NCBI RefSeq assembly: GCF_023631325.1
Contig: NZ_JALQDG010000030.1
Coordinates: forward strand, 1 to 64,000
From: Caballeronia sp. INDeC2
GTDB taxonomy: Bacteria > Pseudomonadota > Gammaproteobacteria > Burkholderiales > Burkholderiaceae
Direction of reading: 5' to 3'
DNA length: 64,000 nucleotides
Shown here: piece after piece, positions 45,124 through 52,778 of the stretch
Layout of the letters: every line of letters begins with the position of its first letter
Position numbering within the stretch: the stretch's first letter is position 1
Notes under the pieces: model-generated
The model's input: the letters and a program-made list of their open reading frames with translations, nothing else
Database searches by the model: none
What the model was told of the DNA's origin: nothing
Translations under genes and position numbers: made by a program

Positions 45124-45591
45124 TCAGCCGCCGAACAGTTTTCTCGCGCGCTCGCGCATCTCTTCGGCGGAAACATCCTCGATGTGAGTCGCGATCCACC
45201 ACACATGCCCGAACGGATCGCGCAGCTTGCCGCCGCGATCGCCGTAGAACTGGTCTTCGACCGGGCGCAGGACCGTCGCGCCTTCGTCGGCGGCGCTTTG
45301 CGCGACCGCATCGACGTCAGTCACGTAGAGATGCAGCATCACGGGCGTGCCGCCGACCGAAAGCGGCCCGACCGCGCCGTAATCGGGAAACTCGTCGCAC
45401 AGGTAAACGACGTTGCCGCCGATCGACAACTCCGCGTGACCGATGCGTCCGTCCGGCTGCTCGATCCTGAACGTTTCGGTCGCGCCGAACACTTTCTTGT
45501 AGAAGTCGATGGCGCTGGCACAGCCAGCCACCGCCATGTACGGAATCACGCCACGACGGTCATGCGGAATCGGATCGACTTGCGAGGTCAT
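45124..45591 (-). CDS. VOC family protein (PhnB/glyoxalase-like)
   Basis: This is a 155-aa vicinal-oxygen-chelate protein with the two beta-alpha-beta-beta-beta repeats seen in YdfO/PhnB-type proteins: VIPYMAVAGCASAIDFYKKVFGA, GRIGHAELSIGGNVVYLCDEFP, MLHLYVTDVDAVAQSAADEGA, and FYGDRGGKLRDPFGHVWWIATH. Metal-site residues His (GHAEL), Asp/Glu and His (FGHVW) may be present. The family includes glyoxalase, dioxygenases and resistance proteins, and the function here is not known. It is convergent with the LysR gene (15 bp apart) and divergent from the SDR gene. Confidence 0.9.
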   Translation of the reverse strand: MTSQVDPIPHDRRGVIPYMAVAGCASAIDFYKKVFGATETFRIEQPDGRIGHAELSIGGNVVYLCDEFPDYGAVGPLSVGGTPVMLHLYVTDVDAVAQSAADEGATVLRPVEDQFYGDRGGKLRDPFGHVWWIATHIEDVSAEEMRERARKLFGG

Positions 45592-45793
45592 GTCAGTCTC
45601 CTAAGGTAGCGGGCACCCGCCCGCGTCTCTTTCGACACGCATGCCTGGCCGATGGTGCCCGGCCTTGATCCAGCCGCGCGTCTCGGGCATCCTGTCGGCC
45701 ACTTCGGCGCTCTCGCCGCGGACGCGCATTCGCGCTTCGCTTCATACTCTCGCTTGTCGCAGTCGCTTCACACCTCATCCACACGGAGCACTC

Positions 45794-46555
45794 ATGCACG
45801 ATCTGAAAGGCAAATCGATCCTCATCACCGGCGCGAGCACCGGCATCGGCGCGGCGGCGGCAAGGGCTTTCGCGCAATACGGCGCGAATGTCGCGGTGCA
45901 CTACAACAGTTCGAAGGACAAGGCCGAGGAAGTCGCGAAGGACGTGCGCGCGCTCGGCGTCTCGGCGATCACGGTCGCCGCGGACGTGCGCGACTCGAAG
46001 GCGATCGACGCCGCCGTCGCAGAGGTCGTCGAGGGTTTCGGCAAGATCGACGTGCTCGTCAACAACGCGGGCAGCCTCGTGAAGCGCGAGCCGATCGCAT
46101 CGGCGAGCGACGAACTCTTCGACGAGATCATGCATATCAACGCGCGCTCGGTGGTCGCGTTCACGCGCGCGGCGCTGCCGTCGCTGCGCTCGGGCGGCGG
46201 CGGCTCGATCATCAACGTGACGTCGGTGGCGGCGCGCAACGGCGGCGGCCCGGGCGCGCTGCTCTATGCGGCGTCGAAAGGCTTCGTCAGCACGATCACG
46301 AAGGGCATGGCGAAGGAACTCATGGCCGACCGCATCCGCGTGAACGCCGTGGCGCCCGGCGTGATCCAGACGCCGTTCCAGGAACGCTTCACGACGCCCG
46401 AGCAGCTCGAATCGTTCCGCAAGTCGATTCCGATGGGCTTCATCGGCGAACCCGACGATTGCAGCGGCGCGTTCCTCTATCTCGCGTCCGAGGCAATGTC
46501 GCGCTATGTGACGGGGCAGATCATCGACGTGAACGGCGGCCAACTGATGCCGTGA
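45794..46555 (+). CDS. SDR family oxidoreductase
   Basis: This 253-aa classical short-chain dehydrogenase has the cofactor motif TGASTGIGAAAARAF, NNAG (VLVNNAGSLVKRE), the catalytic Ser (INVTSVAARNG region), YAASK with catalytic Tyr and Lys, and the C-terminal GQIIDVNGGQLMP. The ATG at 45794 follows GGAG; the longer open frame upstream has no homology. The missing acidic residue after the second beta strand (VHYNSSKDKAEE) suggests NADP preference. The substrate is unknown. It lies 74 bp before the ggt gene, which has its own likely -10 TATATA. Confidence 0.9.
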   Translation: MHDLKGKSILITGASTGIGAAAARAFAQYGANVAVHYNSSKDKAEEVAKDVRALGVSAITVAADVRDSKAIDAAVAEVVEGFGKIDVLVNNAGSLVKREPIASASDELFDEIMHINARSVVAFTRAALPSLRSGGGGSIINVTSVAARNGGGPGALLYAASKGFVSTITKGMAKELMADRIRVNAVAPGVIQTPFQERFTTPEQLESFRKSIPMGFIGEPDDCSGAFLYLASEAMSRYVTGQIIDVNGGQLMP

Positions 46556-46629
46556 TCGTTGCAGCGCGGCGCTCGTAGTATATAAAGCGTCTGATCTTTC
46601 GTCGCACGTAACAAAGGAGAGTACCGGAG

Positions 46630-48363
46630 ATGCTTTTGAAAAAAGAACCGCGCATCCGCTCGCTCGCGCTTAGCGCCATCGTCGCGTCGGCGCTCATGAC
46701 GGCGGGCTTCGTCGAGACCGCGCCGGCCTACGCGAAAACCTCTGACAGCCAGCCGGCCGTTCTGAGCGCGTCGGCGGTGGCCGTCGCGGACAAATACGCC
46801 GCCGATACTGCCGAGCAGATCTTCAAGCAAGGCGGCAATGCCGTCGACGCGGCCGTCGCGATCGCGTTCACGCTCGCCGTGACGTATCCGGAGGCGGGCA
46901 ACATCGGCGGCGGCGGCTTCATGACGCTCTACGTCGATCATCGTCCGTACTTTCTCGACTATCGCGAACGCGCGCCGCTGTCCGCCACGCGCAACATGTA
47001 CCTCGACGACAAGGGCGAAGTCATCAAGGGCATGAGTCTCTACGGGCATCGCGCGGTCGGCGTGCCCGGCACGGTAGACGGCATGTGGGAAGCGCAAAAG
47101 CGCTTCGGCAAGCTGAAGTGGAAGCAGGTGCTCGCGCCCGCCATCAAGTACGCGCAGGACGGCTTCGAAGTCGACGATCAACTCATCAAGCGCCGCGACG
47201 ACGCCTCGAAGGACTTCGCCGGCAAGACCAACTTCGATCTCTACTTCGGCGGCATGAAGGCGGGCCAGGTGTTCAAGCAGCCCGATCTCGCGAAGACGCT
47301 GCAGCGCATCTCCGACAAAGGCGCCAAAGGCTTCTACCAAGGCGAAACCGCCGATCTGATCGCCAGGTCGATGGAAGGCCACGGTCTCATCACCACGCGC
47401 GACCTGAAGGACTACAAGGCCGTGTGGCGTCAGCCGATCACCGCGAGCTGGAACGGCTATCGCGTGATCACCGCACCGCCGCCGAGCTCGGGCGGCGTCG
47501 GCCTCGTACAGTTGCTGAAGATGAAGGCCGACATCAAGGACAAGTTCCAGGACGTGCCGCTCGATTCCGCGCAGTACATCCACCTCGTGTCCGAAATCGA
47601 GAAGCGCGTCTTCGCGGACCGCGCGCAATATCTCGGCGATCCCGATTTCTACAAGGTGCCGGTCGCGCAGCTCATCAATGACGACTACATCCTGAAGCGC
47701 GCGCAGGAAGTGAATCCCGATACGCCTTCGGACACGAAGAGCGTGCAGCCGGGACTCGGCACGTCGATGCCCGAGAAAGCGGAGACGACGCACTTCTCCG
47801 TGGTCGACAAGTGGGGCAATGCGGTATCGAACACGTACACGATCAACGGCTACTTCGGCTCGGGCGTGATCGCGGAAGGCACGGGCGTCGTACTCAACGA
47901 CGAAATGGATGACTTCGCATCGAAGCCGGGCGTGCCGAACATGTTCGGCGTCGTCGGCAGCGATGCGAACTCGATCGCGCCGAAGAAGCGCCCGCTCTCG
48001 TCGATGACGCCGACCATCCTCACGAAGGACGACAAGGTCGCGATGGTGATCGGCACGCCGGGCGGATCGCGGATCTTCACGTCGATCTTTCAGGTCATCA
48101 CCAACGTGTACGACTTCAACATGCCGCTCGCCGAAGCCGTGGGCGCGACGCGCTTTCATCATCAGTTGCTGCCGCCGAACACGATCTTCCAGGAGCCGTT
48201 CCATCAACTCGATCCGGACGTGATCAAGCAGCTCGAGGAGAAGGGCTACAAGTTCACGATGCAGGGCTTCAATGGCGACATTCAGGCGATCCGCATCGAC
48301 GGCGACAAGCCAGAGCCCATGTCCGACCCGCGCGGACGCGGTGTGTCGCGCGTCATCCAGTAA
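46630..48363 (+). CDS. ggt: Gamma-glutamyltransferase
   Basis: This is a 577-aa periplasmic Ntn-hydrolase precursor (EC 2.3.2.2/3.4.19.13) with a signal peptide (to about AYAK, 36). The large subunit has GGNAVDAAVAIAFTLAVTYPEAGNIGGGGF and substrate-binding R113 in DYRERAP. Autocleavage occurs before Thr386 in AETTHFSVVDKWGNAVSNT, which becomes the nucleophile of the small subunit. The GTPGGSRIFTSIFQVI motif near the end also matches. It hydrolyses glutathione and gamma-glutamyl compounds, or transfers the glutamyl group. AAGGAG lies before the ATG. It is likely monocistronic. Confidence 0.95.
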   Translation: MLLKKEPRIRSLALSAIVASALMTAGFVETAPAYAKTSDSQPAVLSASAVAVADKYAADTAEQIFKQGGNAVDAAVAIAFTLAVTYPEAGNIGGGGFMTLYVDHRPYFLDYRERAPLSATRNMYLDDKGEVIKGMSLYGHRAVGVPGTVDGMWEAQKRFGKLKWKQVLAPAIKYAQDGFEVDDQLIKRRDDASKDFAGKTNFDLYFGGMKAGQVFKQPDLAKTLQRISDKGAKGFYQGETADLIARSMEGHGLITTRDLKDYKAVWRQPITASWNGYRVITAPPPSSGGVGLVQLLKMKADIKDKFQDVPLDSAQYIHLVSEIEKRVFADRAQYLGDPDFYKVPVAQLINDDYILKRAQEVNPDTPSDTKSVQPGLGTSMPEKAETTHFSVVDKWGNAVSNTYTINGYFGSGVIAEGTGVVLNDEMDDFASKPGVPNMFGVVGSDANSIAPKKRPLSSMTPTILTKDDKVAMVIGTPGGSRIFTSIFQVITNVYDFNMPLAEAVGATRFHHQLLPPNTIFQEPFHQLDPDVIKQLEEKGYKFTMQGFNGDIQAIRIDGDKPEPMSDPRGRGVSRVIQ

Positions 48364-48695
48364 TGCGCCGCACCACGGCGAGCACGTAAAATAGCGGCCC
48401 GGAACGGACTAGCGTTTGCCCTAGTCCGGCTCCTTGCCGGTCTTGCCGAAGCCCCGCCCCATGCGGGATTCCCGGCATATAAGCCCCTCGGCATGACCGG
48501 CATGTTTTCCATGGGATTGGACCGCGCGTTCTGTTCCCCTAGTCTCTGTCCTGACCGAGTGAAGCCTCAAACGCATGTCACTCGGCATCATCCAGAACTA
48601 CATACGAGACGACCCTGACGATGGCCCCGCAGTGCCCGCGCACAACGAGCGCGGCGCACGGTTGCCATTTCAGCGTGCTGATAAAGGAGCAGCTC
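48364..48695 (+). promoter_or_regulatory. 332-bp leader of the NCS2 permease with hairpins
   Basis: No gene is convincing here. A perfect hairpin GGACTAG (48406-48412) and CTAGTCC (48421-48427) with an 8-base loop is followed by further GC-rich short stems, such as CCCGC-CCCAT-GCGGG near 48462. CGGCAT or CCGGCAT recurs three times between 48470 and 48510. A leader of this length before a purine permease invites a regulatory RNA, but I cannot match it to a known purine, xanthine or guanidine riboswitch. Confidence 0.4.
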
Positions 48696-50102
48696 ATGAT
48701 GGAATCCCCCGCCCAGCAGCTTGGCGACATCGATATCAATTCCACGGAACGAGACGAAAGCGACAAGGCCGCGAGCGGCGGATTTCTCGATCGCTACTTC
48801 GGCATTTCGCAAACCGGCAGCACGGAAAAGCGCGAGATCGTCGCGGGCGTGACGACCTTCCTCGCGATGGTCTATTCCGTGTTCGTCGTGCCGGGCATGC
48901 TCGGCAAGGCGGGCTTCGACACGAGCGCGGTGTTCGTCGCCGTGTGTCTGACCACGGCGTTCGGCTCGCTCTTGATGGGCGTCTGGGCGCGCTTGCCGAT
49001 CGCGATCGGCTGCGCGATTTCGCTGACTGCGTTCACGGCCTTCGGCCTCGTGCTCGGCAAGGGCCTGACGCCAGCCATCGCGCTCGGCGCGGTGTTCCTC
49101 ATGGGTGTCGTGTTCACGGCGATCTCCGTCACCGGCGTGCGTTCCTGGATCCTGCGCAATCTGCCGACGGGCGTCGCGCACGGCACGGGCATCGGCATCG
49201 GCCTGTTTCTGCTGCTGATCGCGTCGAACGATGTCGGCCTGATCGTCAAGAATCCCGCGCCGGGCATGCCGGTTTCGCTCGGGCATATCACGGCGTTCCC
49301 GGTGCTGATGTCGGTCGCCGGGCTCGCCGCGATCTTCGGTCTGGAGCGCCGGCGCGTGCCGGGCGGAATCCTGTTCGTCGTGGTGGGTCTGTCCGCGATC
49401 GGCCTGATGTTCGATCCGTCCGTGCGCTTTCACGGCATCTTCGCGCTGCCGTCGCTGTCGGCACCGGGCCATGCGTCGCTGATCGGCGCAATGGACATCA
49501 AGGGCGCGCTGTCGATGGCCGTGTTGCCGAGCGTGCTGGCGCTCGTGATGACCGCCGTGTTCGACGCGACCGGCACGATCCGCGCCGTGGCCGGACAGGC
49601 GGGCCAGATCGACAAGAACGGCCGCATCGTCAACGGCGGCCGCGCGCTGACCGCGGATTCGCTGAGCTCGATTTTCTCCGCGTGCTTCGGCGGCGCGCCG
49701 GCTGCGGCGTATATCGAATCGTCGGTGGGCGTCGCGGCGGGCGCGAAGACGGGCCTCGCGGCCACGGTCGTCGGCGTGTTGTTCCTCGTGGTGATGTTCC
49801 TCTCGCCGCTCGCCGCGCTCGTGCCTGCCTACGCGACGGCGCCCGCGCTGATGTACGTCGGCCTGCTGATGCTCGGCAATGTCAGCAAGCTGCATTTCGA
49901 CGATACCGTCGACACGATGTCGGGCCTCGTCTGCGCGGTATACATCGTGCTGTCGGCGAATATCGTGACGGGCATCATGCTGGGCTTCACCACGCTCGTG
50001 ATCGGGCGCATCGTCGCGGGTGAATGGCGCAAGCTGAATGTCGGCACGGTGGCGATTGCGGTTGTGCTCGCGGTGTTCTATCTCGGCGGTTGGGCGATCT
50101 GA
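48696..50102 (+). CDS. NCS2 family (AzgA-like) purine permease
   Basis: This is a 468-aa membrane protein with about 13 hydrophobic segments. The ATG at 48696 has AGGAG 8 bases upstream; the ORF also opens at 48621 without an SD. AzgA/PbuG-like motifs are FLDRYFGISQTGSTEKREIVAGVTTFLAMVYSVFV (family: adenine/guanine/hypoxanthine permeases), GMGLNAFF-type region seen as PIAIGCAISLTAFTAFG, VLPSVLALVMTAVFDATGTI and DSLSSIFSACFGGAPAAAYIESSVG. It probably imports guanine, hypoxanthine or adenine with protons. A strong stem-loop terminator follows. Confidence 0.9.
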   Translation: MMESPAQQLGDIDINSTERDESDKAASGGFLDRYFGISQTGSTEKREIVAGVTTFLAMVYSVFVVPGMLGKAGFDTSAVFVAVCLTTAFGSLLMGVWARLPIAIGCAISLTAFTAFGLVLGKGLTPAIALGAVFLMGVVFTAISVTGVRSWILRNLPTGVAHGTGIGIGLFLLLIASNDVGLIVKNPAPGMPVSLGHITAFPVLMSVAGLAAIFGLERRRVPGGILFVVVGLSAIGLMFDPSVRFHGIFALPSLSAPGHASLIGAMDIKGALSMAVLPSVLALVMTAVFDATGTIRAVAGQAGQIDKNGRIVNGGRALTADSLSSIFSACFGGAPAAAYIESSVGVAAGAKTGLAATVVGVLFLVVMFLSPLAALVPAYATAPALMYVGLLMLGNVSKLHFDDTVDTMSGLVCAVYIVLSANIVTGIMLGFTTLVIGRIVAGEWRKLNVGTVAIAVVLAVFYLGGWAI

Positions 50103-50127
50103 ACGCTGGCTGCATCGTTTGAAACGC

Positions 50128-50163
50128 AAACGGCGCGCTGTCCGAAAGGACAGCGCGCCGTTT
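50128..50163. terminator. Bidirectional stem-loop terminator with GAAA loop
   Basis: AAACGGCGCGCTGTCC (50128-50143) and GGACAGCGCGCCGTTT (50148-50163) form a perfect 16-bp stem closed by a GAAA tetraloop. The A/T ends give short U-runs in both directions. It lies between convergent genes and should end both transcripts. Confidence 0.88.
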
Positions 50164-50186
50164 CTGCTTTGAAGCCCGCGGGCCCG

Positions 50187-50909
50187 TCAGCCAGCGACGC
50201 GCGTGCTGGCCATCTTGCGAATGCTGCGATCGACACGGAACATGATCAGCGAAAGCACCAGCGTAATGAACAGGGCTGTCGCACCGGCGACTACGCTGAG
50301 CGACTGAAGCGCCGAAATACGCTTTTCGGAAGCCTCTTCCTCCGCCGCGGTCTTTTTCAACGCGATGGCGGCGTGTTGCGTCTCCCACTCGGAAGTGAAC
50401 TGCGTGATGGCCGAACTGACCACCGAGAAGAATTGGTCTTGCGAGCCGTTGACTTTCTTGCCCACGTCGGCCCGTGACAGCACATCGTCCAGATACTTCG
50501 TTTCCGCTTTCCCGAAGTTTGCGCCGCGATCGGGATTGTCCATCCATGAACCGACGAGTCCTTGCAGGTCGCTCTTCTCCAAGGCGAATCCGGTCCCCAC
50601 GAGACGCTTTCCATGCTTGAGCAGGACGGTATGCACGCCGTCGACGAGCGCGGCTCTTTCCTTTTCCGCCGGGTCTGTCGGCGCGGCGTCGGTTTCATGC
50701 TGGTCGGCGGCTGGCTCAGCGTTTTCCAGATGGAACGCCGACGCGCTGACTGAGATATCCGAAGGTACGGCCACCGCCTTCGCTTTGTAATTCATCGCGG
50801 CCGGCACGCCAGCCACGACCGCGACGATCAACGCCAGTGTCGCGAGCACCAGAAAAATGATTCTGACCAGTTGCAAATAGCCGTTCTCCAGCTTGCTTAT
50901 GAAGTACAT
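50187..50909 (-). CDS. Two-TM membrane protein with periplasmic domain, unknown function
   Basis: This 240-aa protein has an N-terminal TM helix (about 15-36; IIFLVLATLALIVAVVAGVP), a hydrophilic mostly helical periplasmic part of about 155 residues, and a second TM helix near the C-terminus (about 205-228; LSVVAGATALFITLVLSLIMF) with a short basic tail (RVDRSIRKMA). The topology resembles a chemoreceptor or kinase sensor region lacking its signalling domain. I recognise no family. It reads leftwards into 195 bp of non-coding DNA shared with the SRPBCC gene end. Confidence 0.7.
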   Translation of the reverse strand: MYFISKLENGYLQLVRIIFLVLATLALIVAVVAGVPAAMNYKAKAVAVPSDISVSASAFHLENAEPAADQHETDAAPTDPAEKERAALVDGVHTVLLKHGKRLVGTGFALEKSDLQGLVGSWMDNPDRGANFGKAETKYLDDVLSRADVGKKVNGSQDQFFSVVSSAITQFTSEWETQHAAIALKKTAAEEEASEKRISALQSLSVVAGATALFITLVLSLIMFRVDRSIRKMASTRVAG

Positions 50910-51104
50910 CGTGTGCGCCCTCTTATTCGAGATTTTTTGTCATGCCGACCACGTGGCGCGGCGGCATGGAGTCGAGACCGTCCGCTCGCGCGAACCGGTA
51001 CGATTATCTCTGAGAGGAATCCTCACGATCCAGGCTTTCTGTAAATTTTCGAATTACCTGCGCGCTGGCGACACGGGCCGCCAGCACGCGTTGCTCGGGC
51101 GCTT

Positions 51105-51542
51105 CTACTTGTCGACGAGCGCCACTTGCCCCGTCTCCAGCAACGACTTGAGATTCGACAGAATCTTCGGCCACCCGCCCGACACGGCCTCGATGAACGG
51201 TTTGCTGTCGCTCACGTGCGTAATGGTGAGTTTGACCGCATCGCCCTGCTGCTCCAGTTCGTAAGCGCAGCGGGAATATCCTGCGTCCTTCAGATCCTCG
51301 CGAAACTCGTTGCGCCATTTGAGCACGAGGCGTTTGCCCGGCTCGGCTTCGAGCACTTCGCCCGCGTCCGCGACGCGCCCGTCCGGAAACAGCATCTTCC
51401 ACGACGAGCCCGCCGTCCAGTCGGACTCCTGATGCATGCCGAACCAATAACTTTTAATAAATTCCGGCGTCGTCAACGCTTCCCATAGCTTCTCGGGCGT
51501 CGTGCGAATGTACGTGACATAGACAAACGTGTCGCTACTCAT
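51105..51542 (-). CDS. SRPBCC (AHSA1-type) protein
   Basis: This 145-aa START-like protein of the Aha1 C-terminal/SRPBCC type begins MSSDTFVYVTYIRTTPEKLWEALTTPEF, followed by YWFGMHQESDWTAGSSWKMLF, EVLEAEPGKRLVLKW, and the C-terminal helix GGWPKILSNLKSLLETG. Such proteins bind hydrophobic ligands. The start at 51542 has GGAG inside the end of the ArsR gene and overlaps that gene by 8 bp, so the two are translationally coupled. ArsR-SRPBCC pairs are common and of unknown physiological ligand. Confidence 0.92.
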   Translation of the reverse strand: MSSDTFVYVTYIRTTPEKLWEALTTPEFIKSYWFGMHQESDWTAGSSWKMLFPDGRVADAGEVLEAEPGKRLVLKWRNEFREDLKDAGYSRCAYELEQQGDAVKLTITHVSDSKPFIEAVSGGWPKILSNLKSLLETGQVALVDK

Positions 51543-51858
51543 GATCGTCTCCTTCAAGCGTGCGTTTCAAGTCGGACAAAGCGTCCAGGCGCGGACGCTC
51601 GAACTTGCCGATCCAGCGTTGCGCGATCCCGTGGATCGGCACCGGATTGAGGAAATGACGTTTCTCGCGGCCGTGACGCTGCGTCGACACGAGATTCGCG
51701 GCCTCGAGTATCGCCAGATGTTTCGACACGGCCTGACGCGTCATGCGAAGGCCGTCGCATAGTTCGCCGAGCGTCTGCCCGTTCGCTTCACGAAGCCGGT
51801 CGAGCAGTTGCCTGCGGCTCGCATCCGCGAGCGCGCGAAAAACCGAATCGTCATCCAT
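51535..51858 (-). CDS. ArsR family HTH regulator
   Basis: This 107-aa winged-helix repressor has FRALADASRRQLLDRLREANGQTLGELC, the recognition helix MTRQAVSKHLAILEAANLVS and the wing QRHGREKRHFLNPVPIHGI. No ArsR metal-binding ELCVCDL motif is present, so the signal is not a thiol-bound metal. The ATG at 51858 is preferred over a TTG at 51873, which would lie inside the operator. A perfect 20-bp palindrome 10 bp upstream is its likely operator. It is coupled to the SRPBCC gene, whose protein may supply or bind the ligand. Confidence 0.92.
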   Translation of the reverse strand: MDDDSVFRALADASRRQLLDRLREANGQTLGELCDGLRMTRQAVSKHLAILEAANLVSTQRHGREKRHFLNPVPIHGIAQRWIGKFERPRLDALSDLKRTLEGDDHE

Positions 51859-51867
51859 GAGCGCATT

Positions 51868-51887
51868 ATGCAACCATATGGTTGCAT
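51868..51887. promoter_or_regulatory. Perfect 20-bp palindrome, ArsR operator
   Basis: ATGCAACCATATGGTTGCAT is fully self-complementary and ends 10 bp upstream of the ArsR start codon. Its half-site GCAACCAT matches the CAAC-N-GTTG type dyads recognised by this ArsR branch. Binding here would block the arsR-SRPBCC transcript (autorepression). Confidence 0.8.
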
Positions 51888-51926
51888 GTCAAGCGGCTTC
51901 GTTCGATAAAGCAGCGGCCCGAATGC

Positions 51927-51965
51927 AACAACGCCCCGGAAGCCTTGCGCTTCCGGGGCGTTGTT
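51927..51965. terminator. 16-bp stem-loop between ArsR operator and 49-aa gene
   Basis: AACAACGCCCCGGAAG (51927-51942) and CTTCCGGGGCGTTGTT (51950-51965) pair perfectly over 16 bp with a 7-base loop. It lies 34 bp after the stop of the 49-aa gene on the minus strand and most likely terminates it. U-runs are short. Confidence 0.7.
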
Positions 51966-51998
51966 CGATGCCCTGACCGGGATGCTGTCGAGCGCGGC

Positions 51999-52148
51999 TT
52001 ACTTGCGGCGATACGATTCGACGAGAATCTCGCAGTTTTGCAGATGCAGTTGCAGCGCACGATTCCACTCGCGACGCACCGCAGCCTTCGACGCGCGCAG
52101 CCAGGAACCGAACGAAACGAGCAGGGATTGTTGAGCAGTGGTTTTCAT
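51999..52148 (-). CDS. Conserved-looking 49-aa basic protein
   Basis: This 49-codon ORF is short enough to be overlooked. The protein starts MKTTAQQSLLVSFGSWLRAS and continues KAAVRREWNRALQLHLQNCE then ILVESYRRK, an amphipathic basic helix pattern with one cysteine. It has a well-spaced promoter (TTGCAA-N16-TATACT) and a following strong hairpin, so it forms a complete transcription unit by itself. I do not recognise a family with certainty; similar short proteins are common in Burkholderia. The complete unit is the main evidence. Confidence 0.65.
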   Translation of the reverse strand: MKTTAQQSLLVSFGSWLRASKAAVRREWNRALQLHLQNCEILVESYRRK

Positions 52149-52171
52149 GAGCGGCTCTCAGGGTAAGTAGC

Positions 52172-52214
52172 TAGGGAATAACCCTAAGTATACGCCGTTT
52201 ACGCTGCATTGCAA
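52172..52214 (-). promoter_or_regulatory. Promoter and dyad of the 49-aa gene
   Basis: On the minus strand TTGCAA (52214-52209) and TATACT (52192-52187) are 16 bp apart. Directly downstream, TAGGG-N5-CCCTA (52172-52186) forms a dyad over the expected start site. A related dyad AGGG-N4-CCCT lies at 52235-52246, and a 14-bp palindrome TTTCAAATTTGAAA at 52220-52233. The cluster suggests regulation at this promoter. Confidence 0.6.
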
Positions 52215-52256
52215 CAAATTTTCAAATTTGAAACAGGGTATTCCCTACCTAGCCGG

Positions 52257-52724
52257 TCACGCTTGCTGCGGCGCGTCCGGTGCCAACTGCACGCCTTTCT
52301 TGAAAATGAAGCAGCCGTAGCCGCGCGTCTCGCCGGTCGCGATCACGCAGTACGCCTTCTTCGCACGCTCGTAGAATGCGAAACGCTCGACCGATGCGAA
52401 CGGCACGGCGCGGCCTTCGGCCGCCTCGATCTCGCGCTGGGCCTCGCGTTGCACGGCGGGCAGCGCGGCCGCGTCGCCGACGACTTCCATGCGCTCGGCG
52501 GGGTGATCGACGAACGTATCGAGCGGCAGCACCGACAACACCGCCTGCACCGCGCGCGGCGCGCCGACGCCGTCGAGCCGCAGCACGCGGCCGAGCACAG
52601 TCTGACGCGCGACGGAAACGGCGGGAAAGTTGGCGTCGCAGATCACGACTTCGTCGCCATGGCCCATCGCGCAGAGTGCGTGCAGGATGTCGGCGTTGAG
52701 CAGCGGATCGATGTTCTTCAGCAT
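52257..52724 (-). CDS. RbsD/FucU family sugar mutarotase-like protein
   Basis: This is a 155-aa protein starting at the ATG at 52724 (MLKNIDPLLNADILHALCAMGHGDEVVICDANFPA), which matches FucU/RbsD including the conserved His (GHGDEVVICDANFP) and Asp. The C-terminal FAFYERAKKAYCVIATGETRGYGCFIFKKG, with YxxxxxA and the tail motif, also fits. FucU interconverts anomers of L-fucose, and RbsD those of ribose; the preference here is unknown. It is downstream of the aspartoacylase-like and amino-acid-binding genes on the same strand (54-bp gap) and about 3.5 kb from a sugar-acid catabolic module. Confidence 0.88.
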   Translation of the reverse strand: MLKNIDPLLNADILHALCAMGHGDEVVICDANFPAVSVARQTVLGRVLRLDGVGAPRAVQAVLSVLPLDTFVDHPAERMEVVGDAAALPAVQREAQREIEAAEGRAVPFASVERFAFYERAKKAYCVIATGETRGYGCFIFKKGVQLAPDAPQQA

Positions 52725-52778
52725 GTTTTCTTGTTCTCCATGATGTAACGCGAGATTCATGGTACTGCCGCGGCGCCG

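Noticed and set aside
46504..48207. 567-aa minus-strand open frame opposite ggt
   Set aside because: No recognisable domain; ggt on the plus strand has all catalytic motifs.
48400..48470. Xanthine (NMT1), purine or guanidine riboswitch before the NCS2 permease
   Set aside because: The hairpin sequences do not match the conserved loops I know for these classes; kept only as an unassigned structured leader.
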